A stretch of DNA of 64,000 bases from Berghia stephanieae (GCA_034508935.3 CM067452.1:505333-569332); one strand, 5' to 3'. Positions 1-11,967 are shown, numbered from the stretch's first letter. The notes: generated by a model not told the origin, from the sequence alone. A program made the numbers and translations.

Positions 1-71
1 GAGGGTGGGGGGTCGGGAGGGGGGGGGAGGGGGGTGCTCTCTCATTTTCCATCTTTAAGTTACTGCAATCC

Positions 72-1814
72 TCAGGGTACCAGATTTTGCTTCAGACGGA
101 GATACTGAAATGTAAAAATGAAAGACAAGAACAAAATCAATGCTTGTTTGTTTTCTTAATCATCGTTGCTTTAATTTGTAATGGTGATACTAGCTGGTAG
201 ACTGTGGACTGTCAAAACATTCATAAAACAGCTGGGAAAAATAACAAAATATCAAACACAGAATGTTTTGGTCTCAAAATCCTTTTAAAAAAATTGTAAG
301 TCGTCCTTCAGAGCCATTAGGCCCATGGATCGGAGTTTATCTCGGTTTCCATAGCGTGAAACGGACAATAGCTATTGCTTGCTATCCATCGGACGCAAAG
401 TACTTTCCACCAGATCAAACAGACCCAGCTACCCATTCACTGCTGGGTCGACAGGGGGGTCAGAAAAAAATCTCGACTGCACCCGGGATCGATCTCGATC
501 CTTTTGCATGTGAAGCGAGTGCTCTACCAACTGAGCTATCAGGACCTCCAAAATCCTTCCTAAGCCAAGACCAAAAACAATAAAAGCCTGAGTACATCTC
601 TTCAAATCCAGATAGACAGCAGAAAAATGTTAGGCATGCCTTGCCCATGGAGCTCGACTATATCCTGGTTTCTACAGTGGGAAATGGGCAATAGCAAATG
701 CTTGCTATCCTTTGGATAGGACACTACTCTATTACAAAGTATTTTCACCAGATTAACAGACCCAGCTACCCAATCACTGCTGGGTGGACAGGGAAGGGGG
801 GGGAGGGAAGTTGAAAAAAACCCTCAACTGCAGCTGGGATCGATCTTGGTCCCTTTGCGTCTGAAGAAAGTGTTCTACAACCAACTGAGCGATCTAAACT
901 CCCAGATTCAAGAGACACAGTCATCAAATCATTGCTGGGTGAACAGAGGGTATCCAAACCTCCAATGCATCTAAGACTCATTGTGAAGCGAGAGCAGCTA
1001 CTTGTGACGCTTCTTGCGGTCTACCAACTGAGCTATGTGTAACCCTATACTATAATGAAATGGATACGATGGCAAACGTACGTGTTTCCTGCTGTTGATG
1101 GCTTGCTGAATCCACAGAAGTTCCATCGTCATCGTCTTCTTCAACTCCAAAAGACTTTCCTTGTCACTGGGTAAGTCAGAGAGTTGTGACGAACGATTGT
1201 CCTTAACTGAAATGGAGGAATGAACGAGTGGGTGAGGCTATGGATATGTTAACGGCTTTTGGATGGCAGTCCTTAACTGAAATGGAGGAATGAACGAGTG
1301 GGTGAGGCTATGGATTCGTTAACAACTTTTGGATGGCAGAACTCAGTTCTAAAAACTAAATGTATGGAATTTTGAAAAGTAATCAGAAGCTGAAATAAAA
1401 ACAAATTTGAAAACCATGAAGAATGTTAAGTTCATTGCTAAAAATAACTCTTCATGACACACGATTTTATTTTTAAAATAATTTTACGTCACATCCCTTG
1501 ATTTTCTTCTGAAAAGAATTGCTTGTCGTTGTCATTGGCATGATCAAACATTTGAAGAAAAAGCACCTCACGATGAAAGGGAAACAATTCAGTAATAATA
1601 GACAACTGTAGGTTTCATGAATGAGTAACATCCCTTGATTTTCTTCTGATTTTAAGTCATTAAGTTGGGACTCTGCCATCTTTATACTGTGTTGAATGTC
1701 GATTTTACACGTTGATACAATACTTAATGTTAATGTTATGTGAAGGATTTTTATTCAATGATTAATATTAACATGGTATTTTTTCTTTCATCTATTTCTT
1801 TATGTATATATGAG

Positions 1815-1857
<43 letters not shown>

Positions 1858-4800
1858 ATCAAGAAGAAGAAGAAGAAGAAGAAGAAGAAGAAAAAGAAGA
1901 AGAAGAAGAAGAAGAAAAAGAAGAAGAAGAAGAAGAAGAAGAAGAAGAAGAAGAAGAAGAAGAAGAAGAAGAAGAAGAAGAAGAAGAAGAAGAAGAAGAA
2001 GAAGAAGAAGAAGAAGAAGAAGAAGAAGAAGAAGAGGAGGAGGAAGAAGAAAAATTGCTTAAATCAAAATGCTTAAAACTGAAATAAGTAAAAAAAATTG
2101 AGGACCGGATACCTAAAACAATGGATGTATAATCACAATCAACTCACCTTCAGATCCAGTTCTATCATCTTTTACATCAATCATCTCCCCTACTGGTGTA
2201 GTCAAAGGGGTTTGCCCATTTGGCGTCAGACTTTTACCATCAGAACCAATCATCTGATTTTCGTCATCTACAGATTTGACATATGTCCCATCATCCTTGG
2301 TCTTGGAGAGGACAGGAGATACCTGTGAGGGTTTTGGAATATTATGGATGTCCTCTATTGGTTTTGATACAGGGAAGACTTCATCTGTAATATCACAACT
2401 CTTCAACTCGACTGGACTGCCATTATTACCACCAGATTCCATTCCACCAGTAAAATTCTTGGCATTTAGGTCCCAATCAGCAGAATCTAAATCTGATGAA
2501 TAATGTCTTTCTTTGTCATTTATAACACAATTCCTATCATTTTTGTTTCGAGAATGATCAGTCCTATCCCCGTCAAAAGTATTGCCCTTAGAATTTTCAC
2601 TAACACAAACAGCTGCTATTTCTGATTGGTCAACCTGAACTTCCTTACTGACCAATCCGACGTTCAACAATCCATTTGCAACTTCTCCATCAACCAAGGA
2701 ATATGATCCTAAATCAATTTGAATTCCTTGATCAGTCACAGAAACGGATTTTAGATGTTCAGTGTCATTTGCATTTTGGATTCCGCTAAGAGAAGACCCA
2801 GATCTTGTCACAAAACAATCTTTATTATTATTATGCTCATTGTCACCTTTATGAAGTGCAACAGAATTATTTGGGTTTCCTTGTTCGACATTAACTTTAT
2901 CACTAAAAAATTCTATTCCAACAACGTGTTGTGATTGAATAGGTTCAGCATTATCAATACTAGTATTTTGGTCTTTACACGAGACACGACTAACAAAACG
3001 GGAATTATGGGCTGGAAATGTGGAAGGCAAGGGATTTCTATCATCTCCAATTTCTCTTTTGTTGTTGTCTATAACAAAACCATCTCTTTCATTGCAATTC
3101 TGGAAATGGTCTACATCAACATTTGAATTAAAAAATATATTACTTTCATTTTCATGAGAAAGGTCAAAGGTTGCACTATCATTATCTGGCTTTGATTGAG
3201 AAATGGGTTTTAAAGAAGCTGTCGTTAAATCTTGTTTCCCATCATCACTCACAGCCTGAGCTTTTCTCTCTTGATATTTTCCAGATTTTTTCCGTTTTGA
3301 ACACGTTCTGACAGTTGGAGCAGCAAATCTGTTGGGCCACGTACATTCTGAGTCATCGTCGACATCTTTGAAAATGTCCTCATAGTCCTGTCTGATGTCA
3401 TTCAGCCATTTTCTCACCAAAAATCCTCTGACAAATGCCTGGAAAAGGAAAAACACAAGATCACTATAACTATAATATCACCAGTTCTCCATCATGTCAT
3501 GTTTCTTCACATTTTCTTTCCTATAAGAGTATATGGAATATTGGGAGAAAACTTCTCCTCCTCCTATTTTCCTTCTTATTTTTCTCCTCCTCCTCCTCCT
3601 TTTTTTTCTTCTTCTTCTTCATTATCCTCAAGTTTGAGGACTGAACTATATAATTTTATTTTAAAATAAATTAGAAAAAAAAATTGATTAAAGATAATTG
3701 AATGTGTCATACTTTAATAAACTTTGGTGCTTGGCAATTTTATTGAATACACAGGGATACCAACCATGACTGTAAATTTCCCCTCAAAAGTTTTGCTCAA
3801 ATATGAATTACACTTCAGTATGGTTTCCTCGAACATGTTTTCTTCAAACACACTGTTTTCTTGAACTCACTCAAATGTCCCAATTTTTTCCCTTATTATT
3901 CTTTGTTATCATTCCATTCCTTCCTCGAACTAAGTTTTACCCGAACACGGTTTCTTCGAACTAACTTTATCCAGTCAGCGTAAAAATTCAGATTAATTGA
4001 AGGAACTTTATAAAAAACTGCAACCTGTGGTTTTGACCACTGATGATTTACTGTGACATTGACATACTTGTATGTGTTGTGCATCTATCTCCACTGCATG
4101 TGTATGTATACAGTATGATACACACCCACACACTCTCATAACCGACACCTCTCTGCTCATTCTTATCACTTCCCCATTCAATCTAATTTCGATATCATGC
4201 GCCATCATTTGCTATTGCTTGGCTACGACAGTAAATAAATGTTGTGATACAGCAACCTCCCATCCCCACACACACACACTCACACCATTTGCATAAAGTT
4301 ATCTCCCTCAACATAAACAATAATGTAAATAAATAATATAGTTCCCTGTTGTCATCCTCAAGTAGAGATTTTATCTCAGGGTCTATCACAAATTGAGCTA
4401 CGGAGAGGTGGCTTGTTGAAGACAACATAACACGGTGAATATTCAAACTCTCAGGTTCGAAGCTAAGACCATATCGCTGAGCCTCACTACTAAAATAGGG
4501 AACAGACGTAGATTCCAAGAGCATACTAATTATCATTGGTGCATAGTTTGAGATCACATTTAAATTATAATTATAAGTCATAAGTCTCATCCAGACACAG
4601 GCACATGTCCCCACTCCCAATCCCAAGTCACTAAGACTAAGACTAAGGAGGAACTCACTCAAATGTTTACAGACAAATCATTATATATAATATATATGTA
4701 AAACAAAAATAATACAGTCCATAACAGTACAGAGAGAGTTCTGGTTATCATTTTATGATCTTAGTTCTACTTATAGCCTGCTACTTGCTATGGTTATTCT

Positions 4801-5028
4801 CTAAGATAGATAAAAAATACCTGAGCCTGAATCTGAATCTGAGTTTTAGTTTGCCGACTTTTTGTGCTAAGATTAAGAACAATTGTTTGATTTGTGACTG
4901 GGAGGTTAAACAAAATTGATGCTAAAATGCATAACGAAGCATCTTTATCTTACTTGTAATTTGATAAATGCTGAAATCGATGAAGGATCCAGTTCCTCCA
5001 ATTCAAGAAACGACTCGTTATCCGCCAT
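72..5028 (-). CDS. IQCC: IQ domain-containing protein C-like gene, complete, 4 coding exons
   Basis: Coding exons on the minus strand are 5028-4954, 3438-2148, 1206-1082 and 104-72, giving 507 aa. Exon 1 starts at an ATG in good context (AAAAATGGCG) and ends LQ|GTAAGA. Exon 2 opens with AFVRGFLVRK, so the IQ motif (LQxxxRGxxxR, about residues 24-34) is split by intron 1. Exon 2 is long, acidic and low in structure. It ends GAAG|GTGAGT in phase 1 and joins exon 3 in frame. Exon 3 carries MELLWIQQAINSRK (about residues 482-496), and the last exon gives YLRLKQNLVP and TGA. Both blocks match my memory of vertebrate IQCC in order and spacing. IQ motifs bind calmodulin or EF-hand proteins; the role of IQCC itself is poorly known. 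Intron 1 holds dispersed repeats and intron 2 holds (GT)n/(GAA)n. No polyadenylation signal is visible before the window edge. Confidence 0.88.
301..552 (-). mobile_element. tRNA-derived SINE, family A, near full length
   Basis: On the minus strand the head reads TGATAGCTCAGTTGGTAGAG (A box) followed by GGATCGATCCCGGG (B box), then a body with a CTGCTGGGT block and a tail ending in CCATGGGCC. The same head-plus-body order recurs at many places in this window. The tRNA resemblance is a SINE promoter; the acceptor stem does not pair as in a working tRNA. Confidence 0.85.
640..905 (-). mobile_element. tRNA-derived SINE, family A, diverged copy
   Basis: It has the same layout as the copy at 301-552. 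The body (GCTTGCTATCCTTTGGATAG, CACTGCTGGGTGGACAG) is well preserved, while the tRNA-like head is altered near CAACTGAGCGATC. A poly-G run lies between body and head, as in several other copies. Confidence 0.8.
906..1043 (-). mobile_element. SINE family A fragment
   Basis: Partial copy: the CATTGCTGGGTGAACAG block and a head ending CTACCAACTGAGCTATG are recognisable, with the rest lost. It directly abuts the previous copy. Confidence 0.65.
1199..1338. repeat. 70-bp tandem duplication containing the IQCC exon 3 acceptor
   Basis: Two copies of a 70-bp unit (1199-1268 and 1269-1338) differ at only a few bases. On the minus strand each contains the polypyrimidine tract and TTTCAG acceptor followed by TTAAGGAC, the first bases of IQCC exon 3. 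The gene frame needs the proximal acceptor (exon start 1206). Using the upstream duplicate would add 70 nt and shift the frame. Confidence 0.85.
1818..2051. repeat. (GT)n then (GAA)n microsatellite in IQCC intron 2
   Basis: About 38 bp of GT repeat is followed, after a few bases, by about 190 bp of nearly pure GAA repeat. It lies in the intron between IQCC exons 2 and 3. Long glutamate, lysine or arginine frames here are artefacts of the repeat. Confidence 0.97.
3800..4330. repeat. Dispersed repeat G (copy 1), unclassified
   Basis: This stretch matches 52970-53420 in the same orientation. Shared landmarks in order are a TCGAAC/TTGAAC-rich start, TTGTCATTCCATTCCTT, a CA-rich segment with ACACTC, GACACCTCTCT and a TGTGATACAG end. 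Both copies are followed by a family F SINE fragment, so they look like one composite unit. No TIR or coding region was seen. Confidence 0.7.
4368..4500 (-). mobile_element. tRNA-derived SINE family F fragment
   Basis: Minus strand: GAGGCTCAGCGATATGGTCTT (split here as A-box region) followed by AGCTTCGAACCTGAGAG and CAAGCCACCTCTCC. It is related to the copies at 51945-52170 and 53425-53592. Confidence 0.6.
4490..4745 (-). mobile_element. Retroelement family C fragment
   Basis: It matches family C (defined at 20866-21375) on the minus strand: GGGAACAGACGTAGATTCC, GAGATCACA, CTCATCCAGACACAGGCACA and CACTCAAATGTTTACA. The part nearest the AAAAC-rich 3' end is missing. Confidence 0.7.
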
Positions 5029-5121
5029 TTTTTCACCTGTAAACAAATCCTCCGCTTACATGATTCCGTACAGTGTTGCTATGTCTGACAAAATATCTTT
5101 CTATTTCCTTCCATGTAAATT

Positions 5122-5388
5122 AAATTAAATTGAGCTTTTATATAGGGCAATATCCACTTAACGTGCTCAAAGCGCTTTACAAGAGGTCCCTGACCAACAG
5201 CAACACGTAACAGGTAAGGCGGGACATGACGCCTGTTAGGCGATATCATATTTTTTTTTCGGACAGAGACAACGCAGTTTACGGCCAGGTCCTCATTTTA
5301 CACCTGAGTACGGTGGGAGAATGTGAGTAAAGAGCCTTTTCCAAGGACTCAACTATGCGCCGAGCAAGGCTCGAACCCATGAGCTTCC

Positions 5389-5389
<1 letters not shown>
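5122..5389 (-). mobile_element. tRNA-derived SINE, family B, truncated in the head
   Basis: Read on the minus strand, the B box (GGTTCGAGCC-like) is followed by a body with GAGTCCTTGGAAAAGGCTC, CACCTGAG and GTTACGTGTTGC. The 3' end has AAGCGCTTTGAGC and TATATAAAAGCTCAATTTA. The A-box part is missing; the (ATT)n tract replaces it. Confidence 0.85.
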
Positions 5390-5634
<245 letters not shown>

Positions 5635-5959
5635 CATTGTTATTATTTGTTTTCTAGTTCGAAACACTGTATGCTCTGTAATAATGTTATATTTATCACG
5701 ATGCCACCATTCGGAGCGACGCGGTCCGTTCCAAGTGTTCATAAAAAGAAGAGGCAGGAATTTATATCAATGATGATAAGAAATTAAATGCCCGAGGGGG
5801 GGGGGGGATAAAGAGGTTTAGCAGACCATACGTATTGCCCATTTCAAGTATCGATCACATTATCGCATTTTACGTAAGAATATTCCGTTGTATAATTTTT
5901 ATATCTATGGGTGACGGAAATGTTTATATGTGACTTACAATCAAAATTCGCATAGCGGC

Positions 5960-6021
5960 ATTATTTACGGGCTAAGCGCTTTGAGGTTTCGACGAAAGGC
6001 GTTATATAAATATGCTTACTA

Positions 6022-6106
<85 letters not shown>
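5960..6106 (+). repeat. SINE 3' tail with (ATT)n microsatellite
   Basis: GCTAAGCGCTTTGAGG and GGCGTTATATAAATATG are the kind of GCGCTTTGAG...TATATAA end seen on many metazoan SINE and LINE tails. An (ATT)n run to 6106 follows. The rest of the element was not found upstream. Confidence 0.65.
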
Positions 6107-6109
<3 letters not shown>

Positions 6110-6516
6110 AGAATGCTCATGCGATAGAGACGTATCACGTATGATCTTCTAAACATCTCTAATAAGTACTTGTGGCCCATTTAGACCTATATTAAATTCA
6201 TCCACGGTCGGGAGGATATCATGAAACAGAAACGGTACTATAGCTGACAACAGCTCAAGAAAGTTGAACGTGTAAACGAAGAAATAACATGCTAACGTCT
6301 GACAGTTCTCAGTCCATGCATCCATTAATCGGAGATCTGACGGATCACGGACGCAGAGTGACGTAAATACGGTTTCTTTGATTTTCCTACAGAGAGCCAG
6401 GATTTTAAATGCGTTCCAAAACGTTCAAAAATATTTGTCAAATCAAAAAGTTTTATAATAATATTTTCGTAGTTAGCGAGCTTAAAGACAGGATGACTCT
6501 GTGACCACAAAGGAAC

Positions 6517-6985
6517 ATAGCAAATTAGAAAGATGGAAAGAGCACTTCCGAAAACCCCTTAACGGGCCAGAACCGAGTACCTTCCCCAACATGAACCAGG
6601 CAGATTAGGACCTTGAAGTTGATATGGGTGACATTACAGTTGGGAAAATTAGGGAGGCAAATAGTTGAAGAATGGGAACGCTCACGTCCTGAGAGCTAGA
6701 ACGGAGGTGGGGTCTCATTAAAAGGAGAAGATGGCAATAGTTGGGCCATATCTGTCGTATACCTGACCAATCATTGACAAGGAAGGCTTTGCGATGGACC
6801 CTCAATCCAAGAGAAGGCGAGCCGGCCCCAAGGAGACCAAGAGACTACCATAGAGAGGGACCTAAAACAGAGAGGTCGCCCTCGAGGTGGCACGAGAATG
6901 GCAGCTAACAGGACCAGGTGGAGATCTCTTGCATCACAAGTCCAACAAGCCAAGAGAGGATTGAGCGAGTGAGTGTGCTTAAAAT
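6517..6985 (+). mobile_element. RTE-like LINE remnant, internally deleted
   Basis: The upstream part translates in pieces as RWKEHFRKPLNGPEP and DITVGKIREAN, like the region just before the reverse-transcriptase palm in RTE/BovB-type ORF2. From about 6715 it jumps to the far C terminus (KRRRWQ, LGHICRIPDQSLTRKALRW, then RWRSLASQVQQAKRGLSE). The central reverse transcriptase is missing, so this is an internal deletion. Frameshifts are present. The same C terminus occurs on the minus strand at 20757-21670. Confidence 0.75.
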
Positions 6986-7655
6986 ATGACCCGTATTGAA
7001 TATTGAACTATCTACACAGACATAAACACAACATTCCTAAGACTGACAACTAGCAGTTAACGATAAAAAAAACTATGCATTTCAACGGAACTTCTCACAT
7101 TTCTGTCGGCTCACGATGACGTTGATCCACCCATCACACAGTAGTCTGTGGATCCACCTCCTTGTTAATCCAACAGGCGTAGCAGAGGATCAATAAATGA
7201 TGTATTCACGCTATATCAACCAATAGTTGCTTTCGACAATTTTGAGTCCTAGAACTTCCGCTATCGACTTTTCTTTCCTTCCGTTTTTATCTTGTAAAGT
7301 AAGTCGGCATGGATCATTTTTGTCCAAAAAAAAAACGTTTCTTAGCCTATATTGTCTTTTACCGATATGGTTCATTTACAAAAGCTATGCGTTATCATAC
7401 TGAGATTAAAAATAATGTAAAATTGTACTTTAAAGCATTAAAATGGAACTTCCATACTTAAAACTTGAAATGCAGATGGCATTGGAGGGTATTGTCACCA
7501 GTTGTCGATAGCTGACAATGATTGAATAATGAACCGAAAGTGAAGGTCTTTCTTGTTATTATTATCATCATCATGTTGGACACTGATCCTGGTCTTTGCG
7601 GCCAGATGGGCATTCCTTATTTTTTTGAAAAGTTGGCAGATGATGGCTTCACTTG
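6986..7655. other. No gene seen
   Basis: AT-rich sequence between the LINE remnant and the long-TIR element. I see no coding frame, tandem repeat or family shared with other parts of the window. Confidence 0.5.
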
Positions 7656-7659
7656 ACTA

Positions 7660-9090
7660 GAGAGCGGGCCTCTGCCGTTGAATGTGCAATTCGCCTTGAG
7701 CACGCATTCACATTCACGTTGAGTAAAAGAGATTTTTTTTTTTTAAACTAGGGTAGAATCGGGTAAGTTCGCCGACGGGGAAATTCGCCGCGACCCTCCA
7801 CCCCCAAGAAATAATGCTTGGTGAACATTTATCCTTACACCCCTCACGTTGGAATAGTCCATATTCAAAAGACAAGATGTGAATGTACGTATTGCTTCAG
7901 TTTGAAGGAAGCAAATGAGAAATCTTTAAGAGTTATAGCACTTCAAAATGACATGTAGTAATCAAGATGTTTTGACATCCTTGACTTTTTGATTGTAACG
8001 GCAACCCGACACTAACGTTCCCCTAGTTTGTGCAGTTGAATGTGAAGGCCCTGGTCACAAAATCAATGTTGTATTGACTTTGTGGTCATCCATATCCATT
8101 TTATTTTCATTATCAGTGTATATTATCATCAGAAAAATATTTCTAAAAATTGTAATACAATATTTCAAAAATCTATAATTTCGGGTAAATTCACCGGTAC
8201 TCTCGGGTAAATTCGCCGCACATCACTATCATCATACTATAATTCTTCCAAAGACGATTTTAGTGTGCAATAGACGCTGTGTGTTAGCACTAAAATATAA
8301 CTAAGTTAAGAAAAGTAAATAATAAATATGTAAGTGGGTTTAATAACCACAAATCAGTCAACTCGGGTATGGATGGGCAGCAGGCTATGATCTTGTGATT
8401 GGCATTGTAATGTATCCACAGGAAGGCACTTTACATACATCATCACACTCGATTCAAGTGCCAATAAATATGTGTTAATATTGCAGTATTGGATAATGTA
8501 GAGAGATTTGAGGACAAGAAGAGTTTAAGAAATGGAAATTGTTCCTCATAGTGTCTTGTAGGGAGAAAAACTAAGTACAAAATCTCGCGGCGAAGTTACC
8601 CGCCAGTGGCGGCGAAGTTCCCCGACGTACGGCGAATGTACCCGACAACAGTGGCAGTTTTAAAAGGACTTTTGTGAATAAAATACAATATAAATCTACG
8701 TTAACACTTCACAAAAAAATAATTGATTGGCCAGGTAAACTTATTGTCAGTGTTTGGATTGCCCAATTGGCAAATTGGCCTCCCACGGCAGGCCAGAAGT
8801 GAGACAGTGAAAAAACGGCGAAATTACCCGATTTTACCCTACCTCTATTTCAAAAACTAGCATCTTTCAACTTTCTAAGAAACATTTTGAAATTTCAGAA
8901 CTTTAGTTCGTTAAAAAATACAGGCCAATCTTACCCGTTGAAGTTGAGGTCGACTCAAAACGAAATTCTGTTGTCGGTTTAAAAAAAAAAAAAAATCTCT
9001 TTCACGTGAATGTATGCTCAAGGCGAATTGGACTTTCAACGAGGTTGGCACCCCAAGCCAAAGGCGTGGCTCTCTAGATCAAACCTTGAT
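7660..9090. mobile_element. Foldback element with long imperfect terminal inverted repeats
   Basis: The left arm (about 7660-7748) and right arm (about 8973-9085) are inverted copies. Shared blocks include AGAGATTTTTTTT against AAAAAAATCTCTTT, CGTGAATG, TGCTCAAGGCGAATT and CTCTCTAG. The arms are about 90-110 bp with indels. The interior is mostly the element at 7749-8841, which begins exactly where the left arm's T run ends. Confidence 0.6.
7749..8841. mobile_element. Non-autonomous DNA transposon with GGGTAA/CGCCG termini
   Basis: Left end TAGGGTAGAATCGGGTAAG and right end (reversed) TAGGGTAAAATCGGGTAAT form an inverted repeat of about 26 bp running into TTCGCCG. The TA at each tip may be the target duplication. 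Three internal places repeat the terminal motif (about 8180-8220 and 8583-8646: GGGTAAATTCGCCG and inverted forms), suggesting subterminal binding sites. No coding frame was found and the superfamily is not assigned. Confidence 0.7.
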
Positions 9091-9288
9091 AGATTGGTGA
9101 AAGTTTAGGCACTTTGAACTTTGATAACTCCCAGTGGCCGCCGATCGGCTCACTTTTTTACTCAATGTTAAGTGTAATTCGTTTTTTGGGCCTTTACTGT
9201 TTACTATTTTGGTCACCATGGCGTTATATGTGAACCCATGTGGCTAATTTTGGTATAATTTTAAAGGGCACAAAACAAGCTTTCTAAC

Positions 9289-10580
9289 TAGGCACTTGCA
9301 AGAATTTTTCAAAATAGTGATATCGGTATTAATTTAGCGTAGAAAAATAAAGGGGAGTGAAACATTTACTAAAGTGAAAAAATTATCGCTCTATCTCAAC
9401 TAGTTAAAAAGTTATGACCTTTTATGTTGTGAAAAATCTCTATAGAAGCTTATAGGAAAATATGTGACCAAAACACAGCAACCCAATGGATAATCAAGTA
9501 TAATTCAGAAACGGCTTCAGATACAACTTTGAAATTTTTACATGTGGTAATTCAACATCTCTGTAATACATTGCAAACAGAAAAATAATTATTTATTGAG
9601 AGAGAAAGGTATAGTTTAGAGCTGAATCAGCTGAAATCAAGGAAAAATAGATCACGACATGCAAATGAATGACCTATTGGAATTTTGGAAAAGTCGACAA
9701 TTAAATATTTATTCACTTGTAGATAGACCAAATACACCACTGAATCGGCGTCATTTAGTTATTCACTTTGAACTTTTCAAAATGAAAATAGACCTCATAA
9801 AAGCAAAGATATGGACTGACAAATGTTTGAGGTGGTGTATTAGTGTTTAAAATGATCGAAAATAGGTGATTTTAAAAACTTCCGCTCCCCCGTTCCCCTA
9901 AATTGGACAGACGTCCGTCAAAGGATGAAAAACGTCAAAATCAACAGTGAAAAATCAATCGGAAAAAAAGGGAAGAGAATTGTAAATTATAAAATGAATA
10001 CATGGACATGAAAACGCCAATTAATTAAATAATTTAAAACAAAAATAACTTCCATAAATGGAATATATTGTAAGATATAAAGATGTAAAGTTTTGATGTG
10101 GATTGACGAAGTTATCTCTCAAACGCAGCAGACGACAGGAAGTGAATCAGTACCTATAAGAAAATGGCAGCTTCTGTAAACAATCGAGGCCAATTACTGT
10201 TTTTTGGGGAGCTCTAACTTTTGAGTGCAAACATATTTTGCTCTGAAATTTTTAGAAAAGCTACTTTAATATGTATCTCAGAAGGACTTGTTTTTATTAA
10301 GAAGGACCATCTCTGGTTTAAAAGTTATAAGCGTTTAAACACATATACTCTCTTTACACAAAGATTTCTCAAAATCATGATATAAAAAGATAATAATATT
10401 AGCATCATTGTATGTAGAATTTTATGCCCTTTCCAATGATATATAATACATGCCATTTCATTCCACTGAGAAAGAAGAATGAACATTTTAAAATCACTCC
10501 TAAATTTTTTCCCCTCAAAAACGGAAACAGAAATCCTCGCCTGTTTTCAACTCGCGAGAGCTACTTCTTGCAAGTGCCTA
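9289..10580. mobile_element. Non-autonomous TIR transposon, hAT-like by target duplication
   Basis: TAGGCACTTGCAAGAA at the left and its exact complement at the right (TTCTTGCAAGTGCCTA) are the ends. TTCTAAC flanks both sides (9282-9288 and 10581-10587), or 8 bp if the following T is counted, which fits hAT. Its left half recurs at 62817-63367. Small frames inside (for example 9659-9850) are not conserved in reading frame between the copies. Confidence 0.75.
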
Positions 10581-10587
10581 TTCTAAC

Positions 10588-11265
10588 TAGGCAGTTAAGT
10601 GAGCAGCAGTATTCTAACTGTATTTCATTCTATTCCTGATTGTATTTCTCAGAAAGCTAATGACAATGAAGTAAAAATTTACCAATTTTGAATTATAAGA
10701 ACTTTAAATTTTAATTATACTTGATACATCCATAGATAATTAATTGAAGAATATCTCTGCTAAATTTCATCAAAATTGATACACTCGCTCACTTTTTTAT
10801 TTTACTCGTCATCAACCCCACTTTTTAGGACAAAAACCTCATTTTTTTCCATTTTCATTTAACCATCATTTTTTTTCCATACTTACCATACACGAAAATG
10901 AAACAAAGATTATTTTTTGACCTTTAAAATGATACCCAACCCCAACACTTGCCATTTATTTTTTAATTGAAACAAAGTTACTGAAAGGGTTGACTGCAAA
11001 ACCCAAACTTTCCTGATTGCCACGAGATGCTGGTTTTGAGGCAGCGGTGAGATCACAGATTCTCTCTAAAACTGACTAAAAATTTCAACAATATAAATAA
11101 CTCTGGAACCGTTAGTCGTAAAGAACCAAATAAGGTATCAAATTTTATGTTTTTTTCAAGTGCCATCCACCTGGCTGGGTCAAATTAAGATATTTTGAGT
11201 TTGTAAATTTTATCAAAGCGCCTATTTAAACTTTTCTAATACTGGGAGGCCATCCGAAAGCTACT
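10588..11265. other. No gene seen
   Basis: AT-rich sequence with no long frame, array or family shared elsewhere in the window. Confidence 0.5.
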
Positions 11266-11377
11266 AGTCCTAGTGCTAAGGGAAACAACTCAACTATACC
11301 TAAGAAAAAAAGGGAATATACTGCACATTGTCATTATAAGGAACATATCACGTAAAATAGTTGTGCAACAAGATCAA

Positions 11378-11905
11378 TCAGTAGCAGTTAATAGTAAAGA
11401 GTTGGCGATTTACCAACTGGCAAAATCTGTGACAAAAAGAGGAAGAGAGAGAGAGAGAAGAAAAGAAGTAAATGAAACAGACGGAGATAGAGGAGAAAAT
11501 GAGAGTTCTAATATTAATATATCGCTCCATACTCTGTTACAGTTAAGTGTTGACAATTTACCAACTGGCACGGTCTGAGGTCAAATGAGGAAATGAAAGA
11601 GAAGAGAAATTGAAAATAAATATTGACTTCATTCCTTAGCAGCTGATAGTAGATAGTTGACGATTTACCGACTGGCACAGTCCGTGGCTAAAAGAGGAAA
11701 TGGGTGAGAGAGAAAGAAGAAAATGGAAGAAAGAAGAAAAAAGACGAGCATTAATATTAATAACATTGAGTGAGAGAGGGAAAGAAAGTGACAGAAACAT
11801 GGAGAAAGAGAAAACGACAGAGAGAGTATGGTATTAATATTGATATCACTCCATGGCAATAACGTCACTTCATGACACTCACGTTACTCCGTGGCAGTTA
11901 AAAGT
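11378..11905. repeat. Degenerate direct repeats upstream of RPLP0
   Basis: A motif with GCAGTTAATAG/GCAGCTGATAG followed by GTTGNCGATTTACC and ACTGGCA recurs around 11385-11425, 11540-11572, 11638-11683 and weakly 11895-11930. Purine-rich GAGAGAAAG runs lie between. Copies are diverged and unevenly spaced (about 100-250 bp). Confidence 0.55.
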
Positions 11906-11936
11906 ACACATGCGTAGTTGATGAACCGACATGTCC

Positions 11937-11967
11937 CTTGGCAATTGACAATTTGTCAATTGTCAAG
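11937..11967. repeat. 31-bp imperfect palindrome
   Basis: CTTGGCAATTGACA and TGTCAATTGTCAAG face each other around a short centre with only a mismatch or two. It lies about 270 bp upstream of the RPLP0 start codon. Confidence 0.6.

Noticed and set aside
4195-4662. 155-codon minus-strand frame
   Set aside because: It crosses three dispersed repeats (G, SINE F, family C) inside IQCC intron 1 and shows no domain.
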